Positions 1 to 11,500 of a DNA stretch of 64,000 nucleotides are shown piece after piece. The position numbers were made by a program, and so were the translations under genes. The notes beneath the pieces were generated by a model. That model ran no database searches. It saw nothing but the letters and a program-made list of their open reading frames with translations, and was not told where the DNA came from. Source of the stretch: Tribonema minus (lineage: Eukaryota > Sar > Xanthophyceae > Tribonematales > Tribonemataceae); NCBI GenBank assembly GCA_017506865.1, contig JAFCMP010000290.1, positions 620,001-684,000 of the forward strand, written 5' to 3'. The first letter of the stretch is position 1. The number at the start of each line of letters is the position of its first letter.

Positions 1-1
1 G

Positions 2-2092
2 GCTGACAAGGAGCTGCCCACGGACAAAGACCTTGCCGTGCACTTGATGGTGGCACGCGAGTGCTACAATCTTGAGCACGACGGTCTCCTCATACACTTC
101 GCAAGCAGCCATCCCAAACGCGGACAAGTGCTGTGTCAATGGGTCGTCCCTGCCGCGCTACGCACCCTGGTGCTCCGTCTGTGCCACGACGACGCCAGCG
201 CGGGCCACTCCGGCGTCAGCGCCACCCACATTCGTGTGTTTGAGCGCTACTACTGGACTGGCATGGCCCATGACATCCGCACCTATGTGACCAGCTGCAT
301 GGCGTGCCAGCTGAACAAGAAGGCCAACACATCCCGGTACAGGACACACCTCTTTCCCCCCACTCGCATGTTCCAACGGCTCAACGCAGACCTAGTCTCG
401 CCGGGCTCGAGCGCAGGAGGGTTTGAGTACATCCTTACTGTGGTTGAGGCCAGGTCTGGCTTTGTGTGGCTCTTCCCACTCAAGTCTAAAGACTCCAAAG
501 AGGTGTCAGCGCACCTCTACACTGTCATCCTAGAGGCAGGCGCCCTCGTGGAAGAGATAGTCACTGATCAGGGTGGAGAGTTCATAGCTGGGGTCGTGCA
601 TGACTTGTGCACCAGCATGGGCGTGAAGAAGATCCAAACCAGTGGCTACCACCCCCAGACCAACGGCGTCGCCGAACGCATGAACGCTCGCGTCTTGCAA
701 TCACTCCGCCTGTGGGTGAACGACCGCCAAGACAACTGGCACGAAGGCCTCGAGACACTACAGTTTCAACTGCGAGCAACTCCTCGCGACGAAACGGGCC
801 TGTCACCGTTCTTCTGCGTCTACGGACGTGAAGCCACCCTGCCGCACGACGCGTTTCATCACGCAGACCGTCCCATGGACCTACACACGGAGGTCGAAAA
901 GCGCGCTGAGTCACGGTTGTTGGCTGAAAAGGTCATCAGTGAAGCCTTCGGCAAGCGTGCTGCCAAAGTGGCAAAGCAAAACGACATTATCAAACGCTCC
1001 GTCAACGTCGCCATCGGAGATTGGGTCCTCGTCAGACGAGAGCCAGTCGAAGAGCGCGCACGCAAGATGGACGAGAAGTACACTGGGCCCTGGCAAGTGA
1101 TGGAAAAAGCAGGTAACTCAGGACTCTCCTTCACATGTCGAATGATGGGCAGCCGCATCAAACAGAAATCTGTGCACGTCACGCACATGAAGCCCTTCCG
1201 GCTCCGCCCCAGCCACTTTGAGCACACATCTCCACACGTGCAACTCACAGCAGCGCAACTGCAAGATCTTCCCCATGAGGAATGGCTCGAACGCATAGTC
1301 GACAGACGCGTCGGCCCCAACGGCAAGTGGCAGTACCGCTACATCGACAGAACGGGCCAGCAGAGCGACTTCACCAGCGAAGCTGCCATGCTTGAAATGA
1401 CGCAGCCGTGGGTACTTGACACATTCCACGCCATGTATGAGCTGCGTTATGGCGACTCCATACCCCTGTACGCGCGCCGCCCCGAGCCTCCAGCCACGCG
1501 ACGGCTCTCGGTTGAGGAGGCCCTACAGCGGTTTTCACGTGGCACGACAGTGGTGCGCGAGGTGACCACCCCCTCTGGCTCACGCGAGTACATCTGGGGT
1601 GCAATCAGCGGTTACCTCCACCCCTACTGGCGCGCTCGCTACGACGATGGCGAATGGGAAGAGCTCAACGCAACTGAGGTCAAGGCTGCCATTGCCCTGG
1701 CTGAAGCAGTGAAGAGCAAAGCCCAGAGACGCGGCATCACCGCCAGCAAGCCGCAGATCACTCTTGTCACCAGCCCTCTGCTACCTCGCAACTTCGGTGC
1801 AGACAACGTCGGTGATGTGATCCGGTACTACAGCAGCTGCACTGGTTGGTCTCGCGGCCGCCTTGTAGCGTACCACCCTCGCCATTCACGGCACACCTTC
1901 GACGTGCTGTTCACAGGCGAAGCACGGCCACGGCGCCTGCGTTTGCGTGAGGGGTACTACAAAGTCAACGAGCAAGACGCCAACGCTCCGCTGACGGATC
2001 CCCCCCATAGCACTTGGAATCTCATTGTCGACCAAGCCGACACACCCGTGTCCATTGAGAGTTCCTTGGCTTACATCCGTGCTGTGCTTTAG
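2..2092 (+). CDS. Ty3/gypsy retrotransposon polyprotein, integrase end (5' partial)
   Basis: This is the 3' part of a pol polyprotein. The frame is open to the window edge, so the true start lies upstream. Numbering from codon 38, it has an HHCC zinc-binding module (H50, H57, C87, C90), then an rve integrase core with D118 (NADLV), D177 (TDQGGEF) and E213 (NGVAERMN), which is DD35E spacing. Next come a GDWVLVRR-type C-terminal domain and a chromodomain-like stretch around residues 410-460 (EEWLERIVDRR). An unusual tail of about 200 residues follows, with two Tudor/Agenet-like segments (YDDGEWEELNATEV near 545; a second near 610-660). The integrase inserts the element's cDNA, and chromo- or Tudor-like tails could steer it to chromatin; the targeting role is inferred. 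Residues look intact over the visible part. Protease, RT and RNase H are outside the window. Confidence 0.93.
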   Translation, partial: ADKELPTDKDLAVHLMVARECYNLEHDGLLIHFASSHPKRGQVLCQWVVPAALRTLVLRLCHDDASAGHSGVSATHIRVFERYYWTGMAHDIRTYVTSCMACQLNKKANTSRYRTHLFPPTRMFQRLNADLVSPGSSAGGFEYILTVVEARSGFVWLFPLKSKDSKEVSAHLYTVILEAGALVEEIVTDQGGEFIAGVVHDLCTSMGVKKIQTSGYHPQTNGVAERMNARVLQSLRLWVNDRQDNWHEGLETLQFQLRATPRDETGLSPFFCVYGREATLPHDAFHHADRPMDLHTEVEKRAESRLLAEKVISEAFGKRAAKVAKQNDIIKRSVNVAIGDWVLVRREPVEERARKMDEKYTGPWQVMEKAGNSGLSFTCRMMGSRIKQKSVHVTHMKPFRLRPSHFEHTSPHVQLTAAQLQDLPHEEWLERIVDRRVGPNGKWQYRYIDRTGQQSDFTSEAAMLEMTQPWVLDTFHAMYELRYGDSIPLYARRPEPPATRRLSVEEALQRFSRGTTVVREVTTPSGSREYIWGAISGYLHPYWRARYDDGEWEELNATEVKAAIALAEAVKSKAQRRGITASKPQITLVTSPLLPRNFGADNVGDVIRYYSSCTGWSRGRLVAYHPRHSRHTFDVLFTGEARPRRLRLREGYYKVNEQDANAPLTDPPHSTWNLIVDQADTPVSIESSLAYIRAVL

Positions 2093-2275
2093 CCGCCCCC
2101 GGATTCACCCTGTGGGGCTCGCCATCCCTCCTACCGCTCTGACTCGAACACAGCTTTACTTGACACCAGCCGCTCATGTTCAACATAGAGTCTTAGCGTG
2201 CGAGTCCTGTGGGCCCAATGTGCCTCTGTTTGCAGCGCTGATCCCTGATACCGCCGTCGAGGACGACGACGAATC

Positions 2276-2289
2276 GAAGAAGGGGGAGC
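2276..2289 (+). promoter_or_regulatory. Polypurine tract of the Ty3/gypsy element
   Basis: A purine run (GAAGAAGGGGGAG, then C) lies directly before a TGTTACGG start. This is the classic plus-strand priming site next to a 3' LTR, and it sits about 185 bases after the pol stop codon. Confidence 0.75.
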
Positions 2290-2626
2290 TGTTACGGATT
2301 GTACATTGTGGTATCCGTGTCTGATGATGCCATTATTAGGGCATACCCCTGGTATGTCGGGTGATGATGCAGGGTTTCATACATGTTACTCCTGAGTCAG
2401 ATCCCCTGGATTGTGCCGAGGATCCAATTGCAACTTGCCAAAAAGGCAGCTGCACACTCACTTCTTTCTCTACCTCCGGTCTCGGCACAAGACAGCTATA
2501 GCTGAGGACACCCCCACCTCCACAGGCCTCCACCGACAACAAGGTAAGTTAGCATGCTGTAGCACACCGCTGAGCTCTCATAAAACATCAGTGACATCAG
2601 TGCTCGGGTATGTCAATCGCCAGACG
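2290..2626 (+). mobile_element. Start of the 3' LTR of the Ty3/gypsy element
   Basis: The sequence begins TGTTACGG right after the polypurine tract, as LTRs do. The 3' limit is uncertain. I do not find a clear CA end before a non-LTR retrotransposon tail begins at about 2627, so the LTR either ends close by or was interrupted by that insertion. The 5' LTR is outside the window, so the element cannot be dated here. Confidence 0.6.
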
Positions 2627-4885
2627 TACTTTTTATAAATTCTCGCTCAGGGCGCGAAAAAGCCCAGATGATTGGCATCTAGCTGTAAGGAATCTACATG
2701 TCGTATGACAGTCTGAAAGTGTCGCAACGACAACCACTCAAACGCCGCCGCCGCCAAATGGCATCTCGGGGTCCTCCCCTACGTCCTCCTCCATGTGCCC
2801 CCCCCCCCTGGATTCTGCCATGTGTGTCATGACACGGCCAGAGTACGCCATGTGGAGCGCTGCCGACAGTGCCGAGCGTAAGCGCGCCAGGGCGATGCCC
2901 TTGAGAGCTTTAGGGCGCGCTCCTCCGGGCACTGACATCCTGCTGGCATACTCCGTCGCCACAGCCTCCAGCAGCTTCCGCCCCTGCTCCCCGATGCTGC
3001 CAAATGACCCTATTGCCAAAGTGGCAAGTTTGTAGCAATTCTGATCATAATGACCAGAATAGTGGGTAGTCTTGGCGGCCTCTTGGTCGCGGCAGCATCG
3101 CTCGGGGTCTGCTGCAGTCTGCGCCGCCCGCGACGCCACCTGTGCCTCGAAGCAGGTAACGTCCACCATGAGCGGTAGGTGGCGTGTCGGGTCGTCGTAG
3201 CCGGTCACTGGGAAGGCGTCGGCAGGCAGCACGATGTCCATCCTGCGACTCCCCGGCGGCCCGGCGGACCCCAGAAACGGCGTGTAGTCCTCGTCCACCA
3301 GTCCCGATTTGAGGTATTGCCGCAGGATGCGCTGCGTGGCCCTCTTGACGCTATTGTGGACAATGGTGTCGTGCGCCTTGACGCGTGGCGCTTGACACAG
3401 CCGTGCATGCAGGGTGCCGCCCGGCGACGTCCCGCACAGCTTGCAGCCTGCCGTCTGCTCCTCTACTCCGATGGCGCGTTTGACGGCCAGCTGCCAGGAT
3501 AGGCCATCGAACGAAGCCGTTGTGGAGTACATGGGCTCGTTGAGGAATGCCATGCCGATCGAGTGCATGTGGCGCTGCGACCGGAATCGAGCAAGTGCTT
3601 GCGTGCGTTGCGTGCCCTGCGGCAGCTGTTGCAGGTCCGTCTCCACCTTATCTGCAAGCTCGGTAGCGACGGCATCTGCAAGCGCACTCTGATTGGGGCG
3701 CTTCAGGCTACACTGCAACTGCAGAGCACTGGCGTCAAGTACGCAAGCAGCATCCGCACCAGTGCCACCACCTGCTGTCGGCCGCAGCGGCGGCTGCTGC
3801 ATAGGTGGTTGCTGCTGCAGTGGCGTTAGCGCTGGTGGCAGTATATGTTCCAGCTTGTCACCTGTTGCTGCACGTAGAGATGTGGCAGCTGTGGCGATCG
3901 TCCGCATGAGGGGCAGGCGCGCCACCTCTGCTGCTGCTGCGCCTTGTAGCATTGCTGGTGTGGAACGCGCAGCGCCTGCATTGACGGCTGCCGCTGCTGC
4001 GTGCGCTGGTGCTGCAGCTGCGCCGCCTGCCGTTGCTGCTGCTGCCAGTGGTGTTGCTGCTGCCGCAGGTGTTGGTGCAGCACCTGCCGCATTGGCCGCT
4101 GCCACCGCCATTGCCGCTGTCGCAGCCGGCACGGTTGCGGCGCCGCCTGCCGACGCTGCTCCTGTTGCAGGTGCTGCAGCAGCCCTTAGGCTAGTAGGGC
4201 CTGTAGCAGCTGTGTTGCCTATGCCCGCAGCCGCTGCTGTTGATGCTGCAGTTAGTGATGCCGCCGAGGCCACTTGAGGTGCAACATGTGCTGCCGCTGC
4301 TGCAGCAGCCTCTGATGCTGGAGCAGCTGCTGCTGCCGCCGCTGCTGCTGCCGCCGGAGTAGTTGCGCCGTGCGCCGCCGCTGCTGCTGCTGCCGCTGGT
4401 GCCGCCTGTGCTGCCGCCGCGGCCCCTGATCCAGCGGCAGCTGCGTCGTGTGTTGCCGGAATGGCTGCGCCATAAGCGCGGCCAGCCGCTGATGCAGTTG
4501 CCGCTGCCGGAGCGGTCGCGCCTCCACTGGCAACCGCCGCTGCCGCTGTAACAGTTGCCGCTGCTGATGCTGCTGGTGCTGGTGCTGCTGCCGCTGCTGC
4601 CGGTGCCGCTTGTGTTGCCGCATCCTCAGCAGCGTTGTCTGCAGCCGCTTGAGGAGCCGCCTGCTGCAGCACCCCCGCCCATCCAGAGAGTGCTGGTTGC
4701 AGCGCTTGCAACGTGCCCGCCACATACGCAGCATCAGCGATGTCGCAGGCGCTGGTAATGCCAAGGCCGCCATGCCGTGTTGGGAGTCGCGCTTGCTGTA
4801 AGGCTGGGCCGTGCTGCAAAGCGGGTGCCGTGGCACCGCAGTGGTGGAAGTCAATTTTTAGTTGCTGCTCCCTGAGAGCGCACAT
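2627..4885 (-). mobile_element. Non-LTR retrotransposon, family A, copy 1 (5'-truncated)
   Basis: The element runs on the minus strand. Its 3' end carries a GGGC/GCCC hairpin with an A-rich loop near 2648-2675 and a terminal AT-rich tail. The same tail ends copy 2 at 33948. The body holds the C-terminal part of an RT-endonuclease ORF only, so it is 5'-truncated, as usual for target-primed insertion. No target-site duplication could be fixed by eye. The right flank near 4940 (AAGTGTCTCAATGC) resembles another relic of the same 3' UTR, so two insertions may sit side by side. Confidence 0.85.
2738..4885 (-). CDS. Family A non-LTR ORF2, C-terminal part with Ala-rich spacer and RLE
   Basis: This 715-aa open frame lacks the RT core. 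Residues about 33-60 (LPTRHGGLGITSACDIADAA) match the conserved region after the RT thumb. About 290 residues of Ala-rich, trinucleotide-like sequence follow. Then comes a CCHC knuckle (C481, C484, H493, C497) and an endonuclease-like region with RRMDIVLP (D550) and LMVDVT (D575). This order fits the restriction-like endonuclease (RLE) of R2/CRE-type elements, which nick the target and prime reverse transcription there. The Ala-rich block is coded by GCN repeats and gives spurious ORFs in other frames. The first Met is only the first in an open truncated frame. The reading of family and domains is from motifs, not from alignment. Confidence 0.75.
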   Translation of the reverse strand: MCALREQQLKIDFHHCGATAPALQHGPALQQARLPTRHGGLGITSACDIADAAYVAGTLQALQPALSGWAGVLQQAAPQAAADNAAEDAATQAAPAAAAAAPAPAASAAATVTAAAAVASGGATAPAAATASAAGRAYGAAIPATHDAAAAGSGAAAAAQAAPAAAAAAAAHGATTPAAAAAAAAAAAPASEAAAAAAAHVAPQVASAASLTAASTAAAAGIGNTAATGPTSLRAAAAPATGAASAGGAATVPAATAAMAVAAANAAGAAPTPAAAATPLAAAATAGGAAAAPAHAAAAAVNAGAARSTPAMLQGAAAAEVARLPLMRTIATAATSLRAATGDKLEHILPPALTPLQQQPPMQQPPLRPTAGGGTGADAACVLDASALQLQCSLKRPNQSALADAVATELADKVETDLQQLPQGTQRTQALARFRSQRHMHSIGMAFLNEPMYSTTASFDGLSWQLAVKRAIGVEEQTAGCKLCGTSPGGTLHARLCQAPRVKAHDTIVHNSVKRATQRILRQYLKSGLVDEDYTPFLGSAGPPGSRRMDIVLPADAFPVTGYDDPTRHLPLMVDVTCFEAQVASRAAQTAADPERCCRDQEAAKTTHYSGHYDQNCYKLATLAIGSFGSIGEQGRKLLEAVATEYASRMSVPGGARPKALKGIALARLRSALSAALHMAYSGRVMTHMAESRGGGHMEEDVGEDPEMPFGGGGV

Positions 4886-5587
4886 ACGCCCAGGTGATTG
4901 ATGTCGAGCTTGCTGCCAGAATCTGAATAAACGTTGTGACGAAGTGTCTCAATGCATGTTGATGATCCCCTCTAAATAACATGGCCATACCTGAAGTCAC
5001 CTTGTGACAAAGCGTATTGACAATCGTACAATTAACATGGCCGAATGGCACTTCTCCCTCAACTACTCATATGTTGAAAAGATCTTCCATTTCCTTTGAC
5101 AGTGCAGTTTGATGCATGCTGTGCACTCTGCAAAGCCTTGGCCAATCACATTGCCTGTGTGTGTGTGTTGCATATGTCACAACTTGAAGCCTCGCACTGT
5201 GAACATGCAAAAAGCTTGAAGTTGCACAGCTGACAACACGCATCAACCAGCAGCCAACAACGCAACATTTCCCGCCTGTTGACCCAACTCGCCCGTAGCT
5301 ATTGTAACTCGAACCAAGTGCTGCATTCAAGATAGTCTTACATTCTTGCTTGCTAGGTGCGGCTCACACAAGTCGGTGCACAGCCCACAGAGCATGTCAA
5401 TGCATGCAACCGTTGTGGACAGAAGCATTGAAACAGCAAAAGAGACAGCGCTAGCTTGTGGTATCGTAGCTCCCAAAGCATCAGACGGCCCACAGAGATC
5501 TGCACAAAAACACGCCCGTTCATTGCCACGACACTCACATCGAACACACGGTCTAGAGGGCACTGCACACAGCACAGTCTCACAGCC
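4886..5587. other. Spacer between family A element and MPDU1 3' end
   Basis: About 700 bases. Apart from a possible family A 3'-UTR relic near 4935-4975 I see no gene, RNA or clear repeat. It includes the 3' flank of the minus-strand MPDU1 gene. Confidence 0.5.
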
Positions 5588-8500
5588 CTACGCGACTTTT
5601 TTCTTGTCCTCTGAGTCAACAAACTTGTTTGTTGCCCCCCAGTAGTACAATATTTGCACAAAGAGAATCCCATTGAAGACCAGGCTTGTGCCGTACTGTA
5701 TGAGCAGTCCTTTGTCCCAGCCCACCTCCTGTATGGTGGTCAGCATTCTGAGCGCTGCGAGGCAAATACGGCGCATACATGCATAAGTAATAGAGAATAC
5801 ATAGTATTATATCTCGTGTATGGTGGTCAGCATCCTGAGTGCTGCGAAGTATGGCGCATACATGCACAAGGAAAAGTAAATATATAGCATTACATACATC
5901 TTTTGTATGGTGGTCAGCATCCTGAGCGCTGCGAGGCAAATACGGCGCATACACGCACAAGGAAAAGTGAATAAAAGTACATAGTACTTCTATTACATAA
6001 ATCTCGTGTATGGTGGTCGGCATCCTGAGCGCTGCGACGCCACTATGGCGCATACATGCACAAGTAACAGTGAATACTTCGGTGTTGTTTCAGAGCATTT
6101 CATCATAAAGTTGAAGTTGTAGAGCGGAAGTCAAGGTGCACATCGATTGCCCCTAGTTGAAGTCTGCCGGGAAGTACATACATACATGGTGAGCAGTGAG
6201 TGCCCTGAGCAGCTAGCTGCCTTTGAGCATCACGTGTGATCAGACATATTTTCTCAAGCATATGGCGCATACATACGTAAGAAACAGTGCATACATAGTA
6301 TCAGTACATACATCTGGTGAGCAGTGAGTGGTTGGAGCAGCTGCCTTTGAGCATCAGGTGGTGTGATCAGACATAGTCTCTCAAGCATACGGCGCATACA
6401 TGCGTAAGAAACAGTGCCTACCTAGTAATACATACACCTGGCGAGCAGTAAGTGGTCTGAGCAGCTGCTTTTGAGCATCACGTGGTGTGATCAGACAGAT
6501 ACGCTCAAGCATATGTATAGTCCAGTCTAGCAGTGCCATCAAGCACACATACAGCTTCTGCAAACAGCTTTGATTACAAAAGAACTCGAGGTTAATGCTG
6601 TCATAGCAGGCCGTTCAGCCAGAAAGTATCGTGTCTTTGATGGCAGAGACCCCTTTGTGACTGCCCTCTTCGTGTGCACGGCGCTTCAAAAGTTGCAAGA
6701 CGTGTCTACATGATTGCACCGCAAACGCGCAACACAACCCCACCATCTGAATCACATTATCTGAGGTTTGGAAACTTGATTACACGTGCTGGCCGGAAAT
6801 TGAAAATCATAAGATGCCTGGCAGGTTAACAACGCTGCCATGACCTATCAACTACTTAACTCTACCATTATTCACATCTTATGCGAACAAGGGCATTTTA
6901 CATTTGGACTTCACGGTGCTTCGACATGAATGCGGTGTGTAAACGGACCTGTCCCCGCAACATTCATGGCCATGGTGATGAATGCCAGCTGCAACAACGG
7001 CACACAACAGCACAACAGAAGGTGCAGCATCAACAATCAAGTTATAAGCAGGCTGCCAACAATAGCTAGGCGCCAAGTATACAAAACAGCACCCGGTGAG
7101 TCGTGGTGAAAGACTTGGTGCGTTAGTGCAAGAGGTGGTCACAGTTGGCAGCGTAACATGTTTATATAACCTGCTAAAGAGCAGGGTGCTCTCAGCTGCA
7201 CATGAGTGTAGCGAGGAACAGGTGAAAAGTGTGTCTACAAACACTAAGTAGACAAGCACCAGACACTGAGGTCCGCTTGTACTTTTTATTAATTCTCGCT
7301 CAGGGCGCGAACACAAGTGTACTGAAGTCCACCAGTACACAAGTGTACTGAGGTTCACCAGTCATCTTCGGACAATCACATTTTACGAAGAACTCCCAAG
7401 CCACAACACGGTTTTCAGGATGATAGTTTGACATCAGCAAATGCGTTGGTAGTTGCACGTTTACAACGAGTGACTGGCATCAGGACGTATGGTGGCTCAT
7501 GCACCAATAACAGCCTATGTATAGCAAGCGCACAGGCTATACATACCTACCCAGCATAATATCACAAAAACGACATTGATACATCGTTTTGGGCTAGGCG
7601 ATGTGACGATGAGAGGGCAGGTATGAGCCCTGCAGTCTGCCTGTGGCTGCATGTTGGAGCACTGCAACCTGACAGTGTCAATCAAACTGAAGTTTGAACT
7701 TCCACTAAAAGGCCCTTGAGCGCTGCGCGCCACTGACCGGCGAGATGGCTGCGGGGTTCATTGATGCGGCAATATGAGTGTGAGCTCTGCACCCTCCCTT
7801 TTTGTGTGTGTGCTCTTAAGAGATGCTGTGGTTTGCTGGTATCCCTGAAGTGGATGGCTGACCTGCCACATGTGCACAATCTTTAAGCTGAGTGATAGTG
7901 CCAGGGTCACCACAGTTGGTTCCAATGCTGGTTCAACGTGTGATTGAACTGACACCGCACCCTCTCTCTATAAGGCATAACTGAAGTACCACATTTGGTT
8001 ACTTGAAGTTTGTGAGACGTGCGAGAAGCGCACCTGTCCCGTGTGACCGTTCTGGTAGATGGTGAGTATCTGCGGTATCCGCGCCACCAGTATGAGCGGC
8101 AGGTTTGTGAGCGGCAACAGGTGCAGGTACTCAGGCGGCAGTGCTGCACACCCCACAGCGATGGTGGCAAACCCCATGATGACAAACGCTCGACCAGCAA
8201 GGGCCGGTCTCTCCTGCAACATGACAATACAGGGGCAGCGGCGGTGTGCGCTGTGAAGTGGGAAGCTGTTTGAGAGTAGTCAGGCGCAGCATAGACGCCC
8301 CACAGCAACAGTCAGGAAAGTCCAGCATGATAAGCGCTGGACTTATTAGACTCGTAAGGGCAGGCCTGTCCTGTAACATGATAAAATGGGGGCAGCGGCA
8401 GCAGTTGTTGCAAGGTGAGTTGACCACATGGAAGCCTATCAACGCACGGAACGTGTGAGCTGCAGCAAGCCTTGGATGCTGCTGTGATCGCACTATGAGA

Positions 8501-11500
8501 TGAGGGAGGCAGCGACGTGAAGGTCGCGGATGCGGCTGCCAGAATTAACGAACACCTGTGCTGGCTTTCACAATGACTTGGGCGAGAAGAATGTTGATAT
8601 CACACGAGCGCGTTCACTGCAGTGACCAATCAAATGATATATGCGTATGTATGTATGCACAATGGAAGGCGCCGCACTGCCCATAAGATAATAACAATTA
8701 TCTAGGCAAGCATGCACCTGAACATACCTCACACAATTCGTTCTCTGCCTCAAGTGGCGCGCATTCAATGTGCATGATGTTAGCACATACCCGACACATA
8801 ACTTGTGCAGGCTTTGCATAGTGGCCCTAATATGGAGCGACATGCACAAAATGGCGCATTGGTGGCATATTTAGGTTCACGTTGCCCGTTGAGTAGCGTT
8901 GAGCTATGGGTGCTTGCCTCTGAAGCCATCCATGCCCAAATTGATGCGCTGTTCAAGGGCAGTGGCAATTGAATACTTCAAGTACTCGAGTATGGGTTTG
9001 CTGTGTAGCTTACCTGTGAAGCCATGCATGCCCAAACCGAATGCTACGTTGTATGAGGGCAGTCCTTGAGGGAACCTTGAACTTCATCTTTGAAGTATAG
9101 CAGAATCTGACCAAAAAAAGAATGCATTTTCTCAAATACAAAAGCAGTACTTCATCTTGAATATAGCAGCATTGCATAAAGATACTGCCTTGTGTCTATA
9201 AAATTGCAAGTGTGCACTTCTCTTGGTGCAATTGAACATGGTGCTATGTCTCACCTGTGGAGTCATGTATGCCCACAGCAGCACCACCAGTACGAGATTC
9301 TGCACCAGTATAGTCAGCACCTCGCCATATGCGCTGCCATACGGGAAAAACAAACAGCGGGTGTGTTTGAATCAGGAAGGGTGATTTGAGCACCAAACAG
9401 AGCAGGTGATGTGCGGTTATGGTCTGTATGCATATGTCCATCCTGAATTGGCTGCAGCAAAGAGAAAGGAAAGAGGCGCTAGACGCTGATGAGCGACATG
9501 GTAGTCATGTATCACCGGCCCAGCACCACTCATGATCGGGTCACACTTAAACTTCAGAAGTAGAAGGTTTCAGAAGCAATGCTCTGCCTCATTGTCGCTG
9601 CTGCCTCGTTTTGTAGGGCTTCAATGTACAGTCCACATTACACCTCTATTGCGTACTTGTCTAAAAAGCTTTATGGGACTACTTACAACGAGAACATAAC
9701 CGCAAACAATGCGAGCACACGAAAAAAACGCCAATGTGCTGCTAGGGTACTCTATCAGCACCACCAGCCGAGAGACGCGACAACCACAACATGCATGACT
9801 CACACGCACGTCAACAAGCACAGAAATGCAGCAATAAATGTGACAGCCGCTCAATACCCAGGTGCGCACCATAGTGAGCTGCCGTGCGCGGCGTGGTACA
9901 TGGCGTGAATCGTGATGACAAGGCGTTTGAGATACTTCCAACTGTTAAGGCGTTTGACGAAAAGGCATCCGCGATGCTTCAAAGCATGTATAATCACAGC
10001 TTATGACAAAGCGTGGCTGATACACATGTAAAACTTTTAGTGTTGAACGGCATGATGACACGCCGTTCGTGATGCTTCACAGTATGTTGCGTATGTAGCA
10101 ATAATCACGCAATCACTACCTATGACCTTACTATAAACAGACTTCACACCTGAGTGGGCTGCCGCGTGCGATGTGGTACATGGCGTTGATGATGTACGCC
10201 ACGGTCTCACTGTAGAAGGCAGAGGGGCTCAGCCCCACCACGCTCTTGCTGCCCACAATCTGTTGAATAAACGAATGAGATGAAGTTCACTATTAGCAGG
10301 CTTCAGGCGTGTGACGCGCAGGGGAGGAATAGTGGCCCTAAGAAGAGAAACAGCATACCACTGGACGCTTATTGACTCAGCTTCAACAACTTCAACACAA
10401 AATTGAGAATTGAGTTCCAGATTGGCAAGTGCGCGCACAACACGAGATGAAGTGCTCTGCTTGAACTGCCAGCGGAGCCCAATCGTCGTGAGTAACACCA
10501 GTGGCAGTGGCGCGCGCACCCTTGGCGCTTACCAAGCGTATCCGTCAGAGAATCTTTTGCTGGGGGTCACCGTAGCTGTCGCTTCTAGTGATTTCTTATA
10601 ATAATGGCTGGCTGGCCTTGTAAATCGGACGAGCACTGATGTCATACGCACAGCACAATGAGTCAACAATTTAAACCAAACCATATCCCTACTACCAGTA
10701 ATGTTTCATCCAAAAAAGTTGGCGTGTCAGTTGTTGGCAAGCGCTGCACATGGCGACGGTACAGAGAGCATCCATGGATGGCTTCTAGCTCATGCAGTCT
10801 AGTGCAGTGTACAGCTACAGAGAAAAAAAAAATTCAAGTAGATTCACCAACCTGGATGGCATCTTGTGGCACAACATATCCTGCACTAGACAAATGCCCT
10901 ACTTGTGGCCACAATTATGAAGTCGTTTACATGTCATGCGCTCTCGCCGTATCGCATTGTATCATTTTTGGCCATTGCACCTCATGACAATTATCTCATA
11001 CGCGGTACTTCTTTGCAGAAAGAGCTGTATGCAAACAACAGCAATCAGGGATCTCGGTGTGTATCATTGTACAGTAGATGCAATGTGTCACTAGGGGCCA
11101 CAAAGCCGACGAGCCGTGTTGGTGATGTCCGCCAATATGGTGGACTCTAGATAAGTTCAAGCTGAAGTTGCTCTTCTGTATACACAACACGGCAAATCCA
11201 CGATAGGGTGATATGTCCAGGTCCGTGACTTCAAGTTGTTAGTTTGCTGCAAAGTACACCAAGTTGCATAGCAGACATGCACCGGTGCAGGCAGACGAGC
11301 AATGCTGTGATCCAGGTGTTGCTGTGTGAGAGTCTCACCTTGGCAATCTGAGGCGCCTTAATAGCAAAGCTGGCAGCTATCATCGCATACCCCAGCGCCT
11401 TTGCCCCCACTGCCTTCAAGCACTCCACATTCCCCACATCCCCTTGCTCCACCATAGTCATGTAGCTGCAAGACCAATTGCACAAACAGAGTGTGATGTA

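Noticed and set aside
3693..4854. Long open frames on both strands rich in Ala, Leu, Gln or Cys.
   Set aside because: They are shadow frames of the GCN repeat block in the family A ORF. Only the frame continuous with the CCHC and endonuclease motifs is real.
5650..6560. CRISPR-like array, because of regular repeats with spacers.
   Set aside because: Eukaryotic context, imperfect repeats, uneven spacing, and the repeats match the adjacent exon edge or a tandem intron unit.
6530..6712. Plus-strand open stretch with a protein-like run (YRVFDGRDPFVTALF).
   Set aside because: No ATG, no partner exons, no family I can name, and it lies inside an MPDU1 intron on the other strand.
7640..7695. Candidate for the missing MPDU1 exon (SLIDTVRLQCSNM on the minus strand).
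   Set aside because: The acceptor phase does not match the phase-0 end of the previous exon, and no donor of the needed phase follows.
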